Assembly: GCA_965216515.1 (NCBI GenBank)
Contig: OZ244173.1
Coordinates: 372,001 to 436,000 of the forward strand
Source: CAXMRP01 sp965216515
Lineage (GTDB): Bacteria > Pseudomonadota > Alphaproteobacteria > Rhizobiales > Afifellaceae
Reading direction: 5' to 3'
Length of the DNA stretch: 64,000 bases
The position numbers and the translations under genes were made by a program. This document shows positions 36,778 to 44,579 of the stretch, in pieces (the stretch's first letter is position 1; each line of letters starts with the position of its first letter). The notes below the pieces were generated by a model. The model was not told where the DNA came from and searched no databases. It worked only from the letters and a program-made list of their open reading frames with translations.

Positions 36778-37131
36778 ATGTTGAAGAAAACCGCCGCCGC
36801 CGTCGCACTTGCCCTGACCATGGCCGCAGTTGCCCCGGCCACAACCGCCAACGCCGGCGGAAACGTCAGCTTCGGCGTCGTCATCGGTGATGGCTACGGC
36901 AACGGGTTCTGGATCGGCAACGGCAATTCCGGCTGGGGCAATCCCGGTTGGGGCGCGCCGTCCAAGATGACCTGCTTTCAAGCCCGTCAGTACATCAAGA
37001 GCCACGGCTACAAGTTCCTGACCAAGATCGAATGCAACGGCTGGGTCTACAAGTTCAAGGCCAAGGCCGGATTCGCCGGACCTTTCGTTGTCGTCAAGGT
37101 CCACGCCGGAAACGGCAATCTGTGGGTCTGA
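36778..37131 (+). CDS. small exported Gly-rich protein
   Basis: A 117-residue protein of unknown function. Residues 1-27 form a clear Sec signal (MLKKTAAAVALALTMAAVAP, cleavage near TANA-GG). The mature part has a Gly/Asn/Trp-rich stretch (GDGYGNGFWIGNGNSGWG) and a C-terminal half with two cysteines (MTCFQARQYIKSHGYKFL and IECNGW), probably one disulfide. CGGAGAAAG lies upstream of the ATG. A strong terminator follows. Periplasmic or secreted location is well supported. Confidence 0.75.
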   Translation: MLKKTAAAVALALTMAAVAPATTANAGGNVSFGVVIGDGYGNGFWIGNGNSGWGNPGWGAPSKMTCFQARQYIKSHGYKFLTKIECNGWVYKFKAKAGFAGPFVVVKVHAGNGNLWV

Positions 37132-37154
37132 TATCCGTCCTCCCAGGACTGGAG

Positions 37155-37183
37155 AACCCGGGGACTTCGGTTCCCGGGTTTTT
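37155..37183 (+). terminator. Rho-independent terminator
   Basis: A 10-bp stem AACCCGGGGA / TTCCCGGGTT (one G-T pair) closes on the very stable loop CTTCGG and runs into a TTTTT stretch. It lies 24 bases after the small exported protein gene and is the clearest intrinsic terminator in the window. Confidence 0.85.
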
Positions 37184-37285
37184 CTGTGCCCGCGGCGTGC
37201 CGCCACGGCGCCAGGACCGCTAAGCCGCTTGCCGGGCCGCGCGCCCCCGAAACGCAGGATCCCCGTCGCTGGCGGTCTGGCCGGA

Positions 37286-38155
37286 TCAGGCGCGTTTGCG
37301 CAGATAGACAAACCAGTAGACGACGCCCACCATCAGACTGCCGCCGGCAAGATTTCCGGCCGTGGCAATCAGGATATTGTGTAGCGCGTTGCCCGCGGTC
37401 AGCACGCTGTAGGCAGTCGCATCCTGTCCGATCGCCGACCAGAATTCCGGCCCGGCCCAGGCCTTGATGGCAAGGCCGTAGGGCAAGAGATAGATGTTGG
37501 CGATGGAGTGTTCGAAACCGGCGGCGACGAAGGCGGCGATGGGCGGCACGATCACCATGACCTTGTCCGTCGTGCTTCGCGCACCGAAGGACATCCACAC
37601 GGCGAGACACACGAGCACATTGCAAAGCGTCGCCAGGAAGAACAACTGGATTGTCGGCAGCGCCGCCTTGGCAGAAGCGATTCCGAGCGCCGTCTTGCCG
37701 ACAGCGCCGCCGCCAAATCCATGCTGACCGGCCAGGAACACCAGAACCACGGTGCCCAGGGCGCCGGCAATATTGCCGATATAGACCAGGGACCAGGCGC
37801 GCAGGAGAGCCGTGAGCGTGATGCGCTGGCTGGCGCAGGCTACGATCATGAGCGAATCGCCGGTAAAAAGTTCCGCGCCGCCGACGATGACCAGGATCAG
37901 GCCGAGCGAAAAGACAAGTCCGCCCAAAAGGCGCGCAAGGCCCCAGGGCAGATCGCCGGCGCCGGTGAGAACCACGGTCATGAAAATGGCGCCGAACGCA
38001 ATGAACGCGCCGGCAAGGATCCCCAGAATGACCAGCGCCAGCGCATCGCGTCCGGCCTTGGCGGCGCCTGCCGATTCGCAGGCCAGCGCCATCTCAGGCG
38101 GCAGCAGGGCCTCCACCGTACGGGCCGTGGGTGCGCTCTTTGGAGATACGGACAT
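37286..38155 (-). CDS. formate/nitrite transporter (FNT) family channel
   Basis: A 289-residue inner-membrane channel of the FNT family (FocA/NirC/HSC), which passes small monovalent anions. Six hydrophobic helices are visible, with family motifs GGAELFTGDSL, VYIGNIAGALG, LCNVLVCLAVWM, GFEHSIANIYLLPYG and GNLAGGSLMVGVVYW, including the pore-region His of FEHSIAN. An AAGGTG site precedes the chosen ATG. The substrate (formate, nitrite or another anion) cannot be told. Neighbours give no hint. Confidence 0.9.
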   Translation of the reverse strand: MSVSPKSAPTARTVEALLPPEMALACESAGAAKAGRDALALVILGILAGAFIAFGAIFMTVVLTGAGDLPWGLARLLGGLVFSLGLILVIVGGAELFTGDSLMIVACASQRITLTALLRAWSLVYIGNIAGALGTVVLVFLAGQHGFGGGAVGKTALGIASAKAALPTIQLFFLATLCNVLVCLAVWMSFGARSTTDKVMVIVPPIAAFVAAGFEHSIANIYLLPYGLAIKAWAGPEFWSAIGQDATAYSVLTAGNALHNILIATAGNLAGGSLMVGVVYWFVYLRKRA

Positions 38156-38383
38156 TCTGTTCACCTTGATGGGGGACGACAAACGGACCACGGTCCCGGC
38201 AATGGCGCATCGGATGATTCAGCCGGCGCCGGGGTGGTATGACTTCTTGCAGTTTACCGGGTACCCGCGGAAGCCGGAACCCGCCGCCCGACAGATGCAT
38301 TTGATGGCTCAGCCGTCCTTGACCGGTTCGCTTGACAGGACAGAGCGCAAAGACCCGCCGCCGCAAGCCTGTCGGTGCGAAGT

Positions 38384-39985
38384 TCAATTCGTGGATGCGG
38401 GTGTGTCGATGCTGTCCATCAGGTCGCGAAGCCTGTCGACCGGGATCCCGAAGTTCGATCCGTCATAGCCCGCCAGGATCGCCGAGTTCACGGCGACGAC
38501 TTCGCCCTGTGTATTGAGCACCGGGCCGCCGCTGCCGCCCCGCGTCGTCGCCGCGTCATAGACGATGAATTCCGGCGTGATCTGCGCCACAATGCCGGCG
38601 CTGGAAAGCGGCTGAATGAGCCCGGCCGAGGCAAGCAGCTCTGCAATGTACCAGAAGTCCGGGTTTTCCGTTTCCTGAAGCCGGTCGACAATGTCCTTGC
38701 CGGCACGCGCGATCATCGACCGCAACCCGGTCGGAAATCCCATCACGATGATCGGTTGCCCCCGCATGATGGGCTTTTGCGAAATTGTCAGCGGTGGGAG
38801 CGCGCGCGCCGGATCGGTCATGCGCACAAGGGCAAGATCGGCGTCGTCGTTTGTTCCGGCAATGTGCACTTCGACGGGCTCGGTCCATGCCGGGGAGTAG
38901 GCGATGAACCGGATCATGAAGGCTTCAAGCTCGCCCTCCGAAAGGCCCGACGGTGCTCCGCCCGTGGTCCAGGGAACCGCGACATGGCGATTTGTCGCCA
39001 GCAACGTGCCGTCTCCGACGGCGAATCCGGTGCCGGTGAACTGGCGCTCCGCCACCGGTCCGTCACCGTCGAGCGACAGGACCGGCCGCCCTTCCTGTGT
39101 TGCAAGCGGCCGTCCCGTCGCCCCCAATACGTGCCGCAGAGGGCGACCGGACGCCGAGTCCCGATAGCCATAAGCGCCTTGCAGGAAGACAACCGAATTG
39201 GCGGTCGCGCCGATGACCTGTTCCGACGCCTTGGACTGCTGTTCCAACGCTTCAAGACGACCGAGATTGGCGGACAGGCTTTGCACGAAAACCTGTTGCA
39301 GTTCGTCGAGATCGCTCGGCGTAATCGCATGGTCCTGGGCGCGGGCCAGATCCTGTGCAAAGCCCTCCAGCTGCATCTCGCCGCTCGTCAGCCGCCGATG
39401 CTGGAGTTCGTTTATCCTGTATTGCTGGAACGTCGCCAGACCCAGAAGCGTCAGCATGACCAGGACGCCGACCCGGAACAGAACCGTGGTATCGGTGACA
39501 AGGCCCCGGACGCCATCCGCGAGCGCCCCGAGCATTCGGCCGGGAAGGGGGCGGCGGCTCGTGTGCAGATAATCCCAGCAGTCGCTGCAGATATCGGAAA
39601 AATACCGCCTGGCGTGGCCGGACCCGCCCGGCAGCCGGAATCGCGACAGCGGCCCTTTCTCGCCGAACTCGATGATGTCCCTGTTGACCAGCTCGCCGGA
39701 ATCGATTTGCCGGCCGTTCACCCAGACCGGGTTTCCGCCCGCGGCCTCCAGGCGGTAGGTGCCGTTCTGCCTGACGAACCGGGCAATCGGGCCCGGCCTC
39801 AGATCCGCGGTATCCCCGGCGCCGGGCGACGACAGGGTCAGGTGCCGGTCCTCATCGACCCGGAAATCCACGACATCGCCCCAGATATAGCTTCGCTCGC
39901 CGAGGTCGGGGCCGGACAAATGCTCCAGGACTGCCGCGGGCCGGTTGGGGTTGGCCCGGCGTTTGCCGGCCGTGTTCTCAGGCAT
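38384..39985 (-). CDS. FHA-domain membrane-anchored trypsin-like serine protease
   Basis: A 533-residue protein. Residues about 20-118 form an FHA-type phosphothreonine-binding domain (WVNGRQIDSGELVNRDIIEF). A CSDC pair sits at 133-136, one membrane helix at about 168-188 (VLFRVGVLVMLTLLGLATF), then a helical, probably coiled-coil stalk (190-255) and a trypsin/DegP-like protease domain (about 260-530). The catalytic triad is visible: His334 in ATNRHVA, Asp383 in DDADLALVRM and Ser485 in TRGGSGGPV. There is no PDZ domain. Topology suggests a cytoplasmic FHA sensor joined to a periplasmic protease, which would link kinase signalling to envelope proteolysis; that is inference. Confidence 0.85.
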   Translation of the reverse strand: MPENTAGKRRANPNRPAAVLEHLSGPDLGERSYIWGDVVDFRVDEDRHLTLSSPGAGDTADLRPGPIARFVRQNGTYRLEAAGGNPVWVNGRQIDSGELVNRDIIEFGEKGPLSRFRLPGGSGHARRYFSDICSDCWDYLHTSRRPLPGRMLGALADGVRGLVTDTTVLFRVGVLVMLTLLGLATFQQYRINELQHRRLTSGEMQLEGFAQDLARAQDHAITPSDLDELQQVFVQSLSANLGRLEALEQQSKASEQVIGATANSVVFLQGAYGYRDSASGRPLRHVLGATGRPLATQEGRPVLSLDGDGPVAERQFTGTGFAVGDGTLLATNRHVAVPWTTGGAPSGLSEGELEAFMIRFIAYSPAWTEPVEVHIAGTNDDADLALVRMTDPARALPPLTISQKPIMRGQPIIVMGFPTGLRSMIARAGKDIVDRLQETENPDFWYIAELLASAGLIQPLSSAGIVAQITPEFIVYDAATTRGGSGGPVLNTQGEVVAVNSAILAGYDGSNFGIPVDRLRDLMDSIDTPASTN

Positions 39986-40276
39986 GACCCGGAACCGGTA
40001 ATGATGGGTACACTTGCATGATCGTTACATTTGTATCCGCACTGGCGATGACAATTCAAACGGCATCACGTGAGCGACATTCCCGGATGAAAGCACCGCC
40101 GATCGCCAGCCGGTGGCCGGCGCGGTCAGCCATGACCGGACCACTGCGCCCGTCCGGCCCGAAGGGGCTGCCGGCTGCGGGGCACTGTCACAGGGGGCCC
40201 GGTTCGGATTTCGGCGCCCTGTGGTATTGATCGTATGGGTCGTGATTGTAACCAGCCAACGATGCGAGGAGGATCA

Positions 40277-40978
40277 ATGGATACCGCCGCCGGGATCGAA
40301 CTCTTTTATTGGCCGACACCCAACGGCTGGAAGATAACGGTGATGCTTGAGGAGGTCGGCGCCCCCTACGCTTTGACCTATGTCGATATCGGTCGCGGCG
40401 ACCAGTTCGCGCCCGATTTCCTGGCCATCGCTCCCAACAACCGCATGCCGGCAATCATCGACAGCGACGGGCCGGGCGGCGAACCGGTCTCGGTGTTCGA
40501 ATCCGGTGCGATTCTGATGTATCTTGGGCGCAAGTTCGGCGCCCTTTATCCGGTCGGGGATGCGCGCCGGCGGATCGAGGTCGAGCAGTGGCTGATGTGG
40601 CAGATGGCCAATTTCGGACCGATGCTGGGCCAGGCCAATCATTTCCGCACCTATGCGCCGGAAAAGCTGCCCTATGCGATCCGCCGCTATGAAAACGAAA
40701 CCCACCGCCTCTACGGTGTGATCAACCGCCGGCTTGCCGATCGCGAGTTCGTCGCCGGTGACTATTCGATTGCCGATATCGCGATCGCCTGCTGGGCGCG
40801 GACGCCGGAACGCCATGGTATCGATCTGGACGAATTCCCCCATGTTGCCCGCTGGCGCCAGGCATTGCTGTCCCGGCCGGCTTTTGTGCGGGGCATGGCG
40901 GTCGGTGCCGATCAGCGCCGGAATATTGCCACTGATCCGGCCGCCCAGAAGGTTCTGTTCAACCAGCGCGCGCATTGA
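40277..40978 (+). CDS. glutathione S-transferase family protein (YfcG/YghU-like)
   Basis: A 233-residue glutathione transferase. The N-terminal thioredoxin-like domain starts ELFYWPTPNGWKITVMLEE, with the TPNG segment typical of the nu class (YfcG/YghU), and includes NNRMPAIID and VFESGAILMYLG for glutathione binding. The C-terminal helical domain (about 95-215) contains VAGDYSIADIAI. GAGGAGG precedes the ATG. Nu-class enzymes often have disulfide reductase activity. Nothing in the neighbourhood shows the substrate. Confidence 0.88.
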   Translation: MDTAAGIELFYWPTPNGWKITVMLEEVGAPYALTYVDIGRGDQFAPDFLAIAPNNRMPAIIDSDGPGGEPVSVFESGAILMYLGRKFGALYPVGDARRRIEVEQWLMWQMANFGPMLGQANHFRTYAPEKLPYAIRRYENETHRLYGVINRRLADREFVAGDYSIADIAIACWARTPERHGIDLDEFPHVARWRQALLSRPAFVRGMAVGADQRRNIATDPAAQKVLFNQRAH

Positions 40979-41370
40979 GTTTTTTGACACAGCCGGTCCG
41001 GCCTGGCGTGGCCTGCCGGTTTGCACGCGGTGGTCTGCTGCGTGTCCGCGCGCCGGGTTGCCGCCGAACGCCGGCGCCAGGCAAACCCGTCCGTATGGTG
41101 AAGCGAACCTGAATCCCGGCACGCCTTAATGATCGGCAGTATCTTAAAATAATAAGAAAAAACAATAGCTTATAATTTAGCTGACAATGTTCATATTCAA
41201 AGTTTGGCGATCTCCGTCACGATTGGTTAGCCAATCCGCTTAACGGCGCGGTTAGCGCTGCTATCCCACCATGCCCTCGTCAATCCGATGGCTTTTGCCG
41301 TTGGCTTTTCCCGGAATTGTTCCCGATTCCGCCGCCGGCACCGGAGCCGCAACGATGTGAGGTTGTATCG
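40979..41370. other. intergenic region with an A+T-rich segment
   Basis: The first part is ordinary G+C-rich sequence without a gene I can support. From about 41126 to 41215 the DNA is strongly A+T-rich, unlike its surroundings, and includes a perfect TATAAT (41171-41176). It may hold the promoter of the small Sel1-like gene, or be a remnant of foreign DNA. Confidence 0.4.
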
Positions 41371-41625
41371 ATGAGTGGATATGCGCAGATAGGTTCGGCA
41401 ATTGGGTCAGGCCCGGTTGAGGACTGGATCGGTCGTGGTATCGCCCTCGCTTCCGGCCGGCAGGGTCGGGTGGATCTGGTGGAGGCGCACAAATGGTTCA
41501 ATCTGGCGGCTGCGAAGGGTGACGCGGAGGCTGCGCGTCGCCGCGAGGAGATCGCCGGCGAGATGAGCCGCACCGAGATCGCGGAAGCCTTGCGCGCGGC
41601 CCGTGCCTGGCTGGCCTCCCACTGA
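41371..41625 (+). CDS. small Sel1-like repeat protein
   Basis: An 84-residue protein with one Sel1-type helical repeat (VDLVEAHKWFNLAAAKGDAEAA). The N-terminal part IGRGIALASGRQGRV resembles the first helix of another repeat. No signal peptide. GAGG lies 9 bases before the chosen ATG. Such short Sel1-like proteins are common in Hyphomicrobiales and are presumed protein-interaction modules. Partner unknown. Confidence 0.72.
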   Translation: MSGYAQIGSAIGSGPVEDWIGRGIALASGRQGRVDLVEAHKWFNLAAAKGDAEAARRREEIAGEMSRTEIAEALRAARAWLASH

Positions 41626-41675
41626 AAACCTCTTTCGGTGTTTGATTGGCCGAACGGCGTTTTGCGCCGCCGGGT

Positions 41676-43379
41676 TCACAGCCCCTCGTAGCCGAACCGG
41701 TTTACCCAGCGTTTGAGCGGTTCGGCGGGCGGGGTCTCGAACAGAAACCGGAAATCCTGCCACGCCGTTTGTACGCCGATGCCGAGCCCTTTGCGGACCT
41801 TTGTGTAGCTGGGCGTCTTTGCGCGCCGTTGCTTGGCCGCTTCGGCAAACCGGGTAACGGAATCGTCCCAGGGCACACCCAGAAACGTCAGAACCGAGCC
41901 GATCTCGGTCTCAAAATCTGTCACCAGCCGCTCATAGCGCACCGTACATACTGTCGCGCCGGAAATCTCCGCCGCGATATCAGGCCGCCGGGGTCCGGCC
42001 GCGGTATCCGTCTCCGGATACGCCTCAAACCAGTTGGTCATTGCCACATCGTAGAGCGCGCAGGCGTCGGGAAACCTGTTGAAGTGGATCATCGACATGT
42101 TGGCCCCGAACTGGGTGCGAAAGCAGCTCAACACGACATCATAGGGGTGCCGGATGGAGAATATGTAGCGTTTCTGCGGGAAGAGGCGGCGCAGCAGCGG
42201 GCCATAAACCGACCGGATCGGCGTCTTGTCGATGAAGACGGCGGCTTCGGGCGTCGTCATTAGCGCTTCCAGGTCGCGATAGTACCCCTCGCGCATGGCC
42301 GACAGGTCGCCGGCATCGATGGTTCCGTTGGTGACCACGGCATCCTTCAGATTGTGAGCCATTTGGGAAAAGGCCCTGACTTCCTCGAACGTTTCGATGG
42401 CCGGATGCGCGGAGAGCGCCGATTCCAGCAGCGTCGTTCCGGACCGCGGAAAACCCAGCATCATGAAGTGGTTGTCGTTCCGATCGGCGGCCGGTGGCGT
42501 GACATCGAGTGCATTCAGGATTTTGACCTGATCGGGAAGCCGGGCCATTAATTGATGGTTGGTATGCCGGCCGTCGGTGTTCGCCATCTCATAGGACCGC
42601 ACGGCATCCTCAAATTGCCCGAGGCTGGCCTGGCATGCCCCTCGCAGCGCGTGCAGGCGCCGGCGCAGCGGCGCCCGGTTCAGCTTGCGGTGAGACATCG
42701 TGTCCAGGATGTTCATGGCCGCGCGATGCTCGGATTTCTCAACCAGCAATCCGGCGCTTTCCAGTTTGCACAGGGCCGGGAACATGCCGAACTCGGCAAG
42801 CAGATCGCGAAACACGGCGACCTGGTCCGGTTTGTTTGCATAGGTCAGAATTTCGAACGTGCGGATCGCTGCGTGCGGATCGACGCTGTAGAGCAACATG
42901 GCCCGGGTCGACCATTCCAGCCCCGCTCGCCATCCGGCAGCGGTCTCCGCCTCTTTTGCCGCTTCCAGCATCGCGGAGGCATCACCGGTCTGCCGGAACC
43001 GCTCAAGCGGTTCGGCAACCGCCTGCGCGACGGAATCCGATTGCGCGTCGATACCGGCGCCAAGCGTTTCGCCGGGGTTGGCGCAATTGCCTTTGAACAG
43101 GTCCGGCACCCGCGCCCGCAGGCAGGGGTAGGGGCCCAGCGACCGGGCCGCGGTTCGGGCCCTTTGCACAAATTCCTGATTGTCCAGAAGCCAGCAGGTC
43201 GCGCCGATGCGGATCAGCTCGTCGTCATGGCGAAGCAGCGAGCGGTAATATGCACCGATATCCGCTTTCCGGTCCGCCAGCCGGCGCAACGGTTTCAGCC
43301 GGTCGAAATCGGCACGATCCGGCACCGGCGCCGCTGCGGATTTGTCGCGATCTCGGTTTTGTCGTTGTGGATTTGCCAT
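41676..43379 (-). CDS. TPR-containing sulfotransferase
   Basis: A protein of about 567 residues. The N-terminal half is helical and TPR-like (for example LRGACQASLGQFEDAVRSYE); the C-terminal half is a PAPS-dependent sulfotransferase. PAPS-binding motifs are MLGFPRSGTTLLESAL (5'-phosphosulfate loop) and FSIRHPYDVVLSCFR (3'-phosphate site), and later VCTVRYERLVTDF. It resembles tyrosylprotein-sulfotransferase-like bacterial proteins. The start is uncertain: this ATG has no good ribosome site, and a TTG 51 bases upstream is the alternative. It follows the small Tat-signal protein gene by 165 bases on the same strand. Confidence 0.85.
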   Translation of the reverse strand: MANPQRQNRDRDKSAAAPVPDRADFDRLKPLRRLADRKADIGAYYRSLLRHDDELIRIGATCWLLDNQEFVQRARTAARSLGPYPCLRARVPDLFKGNCANPGETLGAGIDAQSDSVAQAVAEPLERFRQTGDASAMLEAAKEAETAAGWRAGLEWSTRAMLLYSVDPHAAIRTFEILTYANKPDQVAVFRDLLAEFGMFPALCKLESAGLLVEKSEHRAAMNILDTMSHRKLNRAPLRRRLHALRGACQASLGQFEDAVRSYEMANTDGRHTNHQLMARLPDQVKILNALDVTPPAADRNDNHFMMLGFPRSGTTLLESALSAHPAIETFEEVRAFSQMAHNLKDAVVTNGTIDAGDLSAMREGYYRDLEALMTTPEAAVFIDKTPIRSVYGPLLRRLFPQKRYIFSIRHPYDVVLSCFRTQFGANMSMIHFNRFPDACALYDVAMTNWFEAYPETDTAAGPRRPDIAAEISGATVCTVRYERLVTDFETEIGSVLTFLGVPWDDSVTRFAEAAKQRRAKTPSYTKVRKGLGIGVQTAWQDFRFLFETPPAEPLKRWVNRFGYEGL

Positions 43380-43544
43380 CGACAATCTGACGTTTGAATT
43401 TGTTGCGGGGCAACGCCGGGAATCGATCAAACATGGCCCACTGCCCGCGGGAATTCAATGTGGCAGGCCCGATCCAGACCAAGACGTCCGGCGGCTCGAT
43501 CCAATTGTTGAAAATCGACAGGAATTTGCGGCGTGAATGCGATG

Positions 43545-43859
43545 TCAGGCCGGCGACTGGCAAAATGGCGAGTTGGGAAAATTGGCACAATTGGTTGTAT
43601 GCCCGAACGCGTGATGCGCTTTCGACGGACCGGGAACGAGCACGGCCATGGACGGCGCGACCGCCGCAGCCAGAACGCCGCCCTGCTTCAGAAAGCGGCG
43701 GCGATCCGGTGACAATTCGGCCGGTGATTCAGCATCAGCCGCGCCGGAATGCGCCGCAACATCCGCAGATTTCTCCACTTCGATTGCCGCCCCGCCTTTT
43801 GAACGGGATTCCATCGATCGGGTAGCGGTGTTCGAACGAGCTGCCATAGTCATCATCAT
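43545..43859 (-). CDS. small twin-arginine (Tat) signal protein
   Basis: A protein of about 104 residues without a recognised domain. A long charged N-terminus leads to a Tat signal DRRRFLKQGGVLAAAVAP and a hydrophobic stretch, leaving only about 30 residues after likely cleavage (AHHAFGHTTNCANFP and a final FCQSPA) with two Cys and three His. Small mature regions of this type may bind metal or be assembled with a partner before export. The start is uncertain, with several ATG codons in a row. It lies upstream of the TPR sulfotransferase. Confidence 0.6.
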   Translation of the reverse strand: MMMTMAARSNTATRSMESRSKGGAAIEVEKSADVAAHSGAADAESPAELSPDRRRFLKQGGVLAAAVAPSMAVLVPGPSKAHHAFGHTTNCANFPNSPFCQSPA

Positions 43860-44243
43860 CTTGTTGCCGGGCGTAACGGTCAACGCAAACGAATCACCTG
43901 GCGAATCTTATTATGTTTCGGTGATTTGAGGCAAATCTATCCGTTTTCCGCTGGTGTCGAACCGGCCGGTGTCAAGCCGATTGCCACTTCGCCGCTTCCC
44001 CGGCGGGCGCGGCATGGCGTTGCGATTGAAGACCTGGCGGGAATGATCCGGTCCCGGCGTGCCGGTGCCCGGATGTTCCCGTCGATCCCGGCCACGAACA
44101 GCGCGGCAAGAGGCCGGCAAGTCACCCGGCCGGACACCCCGGCGACGATCCTTCCGGATTGGACTGGCTGTACGCGTCAGGTGAATCCCGGTTGCGCCAC
44201 TATCCGGTTGAACTGCTTGGGTTTCCGGGCTATTTCCGCTGGT
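43860..44243. other. 384-bp region upstream of tRNA-Ser
   Basis: I see no supported gene here. The part next to the Tat-signal gene (about 43890-43940) is relatively A+T-rich and could hold its promoter, read leftward. The part nearer the tRNA probably holds the tRNA promoter, but no convincing -35/-10 pair was found. Confidence 0.35.
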
Positions 44244-44336
44244 GGAGAGGTGGCCGAGTGGCTGAAGGCGCTCCCCTGCTAAGGGAGTAGGCGGTGATGA
44301 GCTGTCTCGAGGGTTCGAATCCCTTCCTCTCCGCCA
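44244..44336 (+). tRNA. tRNA-Ser (anticodon GCT)
   Basis: A 93-base type II tRNA with encoded CCA. The acceptor stem is GGAGAGG / CCTCTCC, the anticodon loop CTGCTAA on stem CTCCC / GGGAG gives anticodon GCU, the long variable arm characteristic of tRNA-Ser is present, and the T-loop has TTCGAAT. It reads AGC/AGU codons. Its 3' end points to the right-hand catabolic region. Confidence 0.96.
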
Positions 44337-44579
44337 GCAAACAAAACTGCTTTCGACATATCAACACACGCCCCCGTTCATTGCCGAGTTTGCCTGCTGT
44401 CTGGTCCATTCGGGGTCTTTCCAAGCTGTTATGCGCGAGATCGCTCGCCCGATTTCAAAACAGGCGCGACGACAATGCGCGCAACGCCCGGATCGCCGGG
44501 CTGGTTTCGGCACAAATCCGGCTTCGGACGGCAAGCCGATGGGTGCGTCGGTGTGCAAATTCCGGAATTGGCTCCGGTT

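Noticed and set aside
38375..40021. A 548-codon plus-strand frame opposite the FHA-protease gene.
   Set aside because: The minus-strand product has an FHA domain, a membrane helix and a complete catalytic triad; the plus frame shows nothing.
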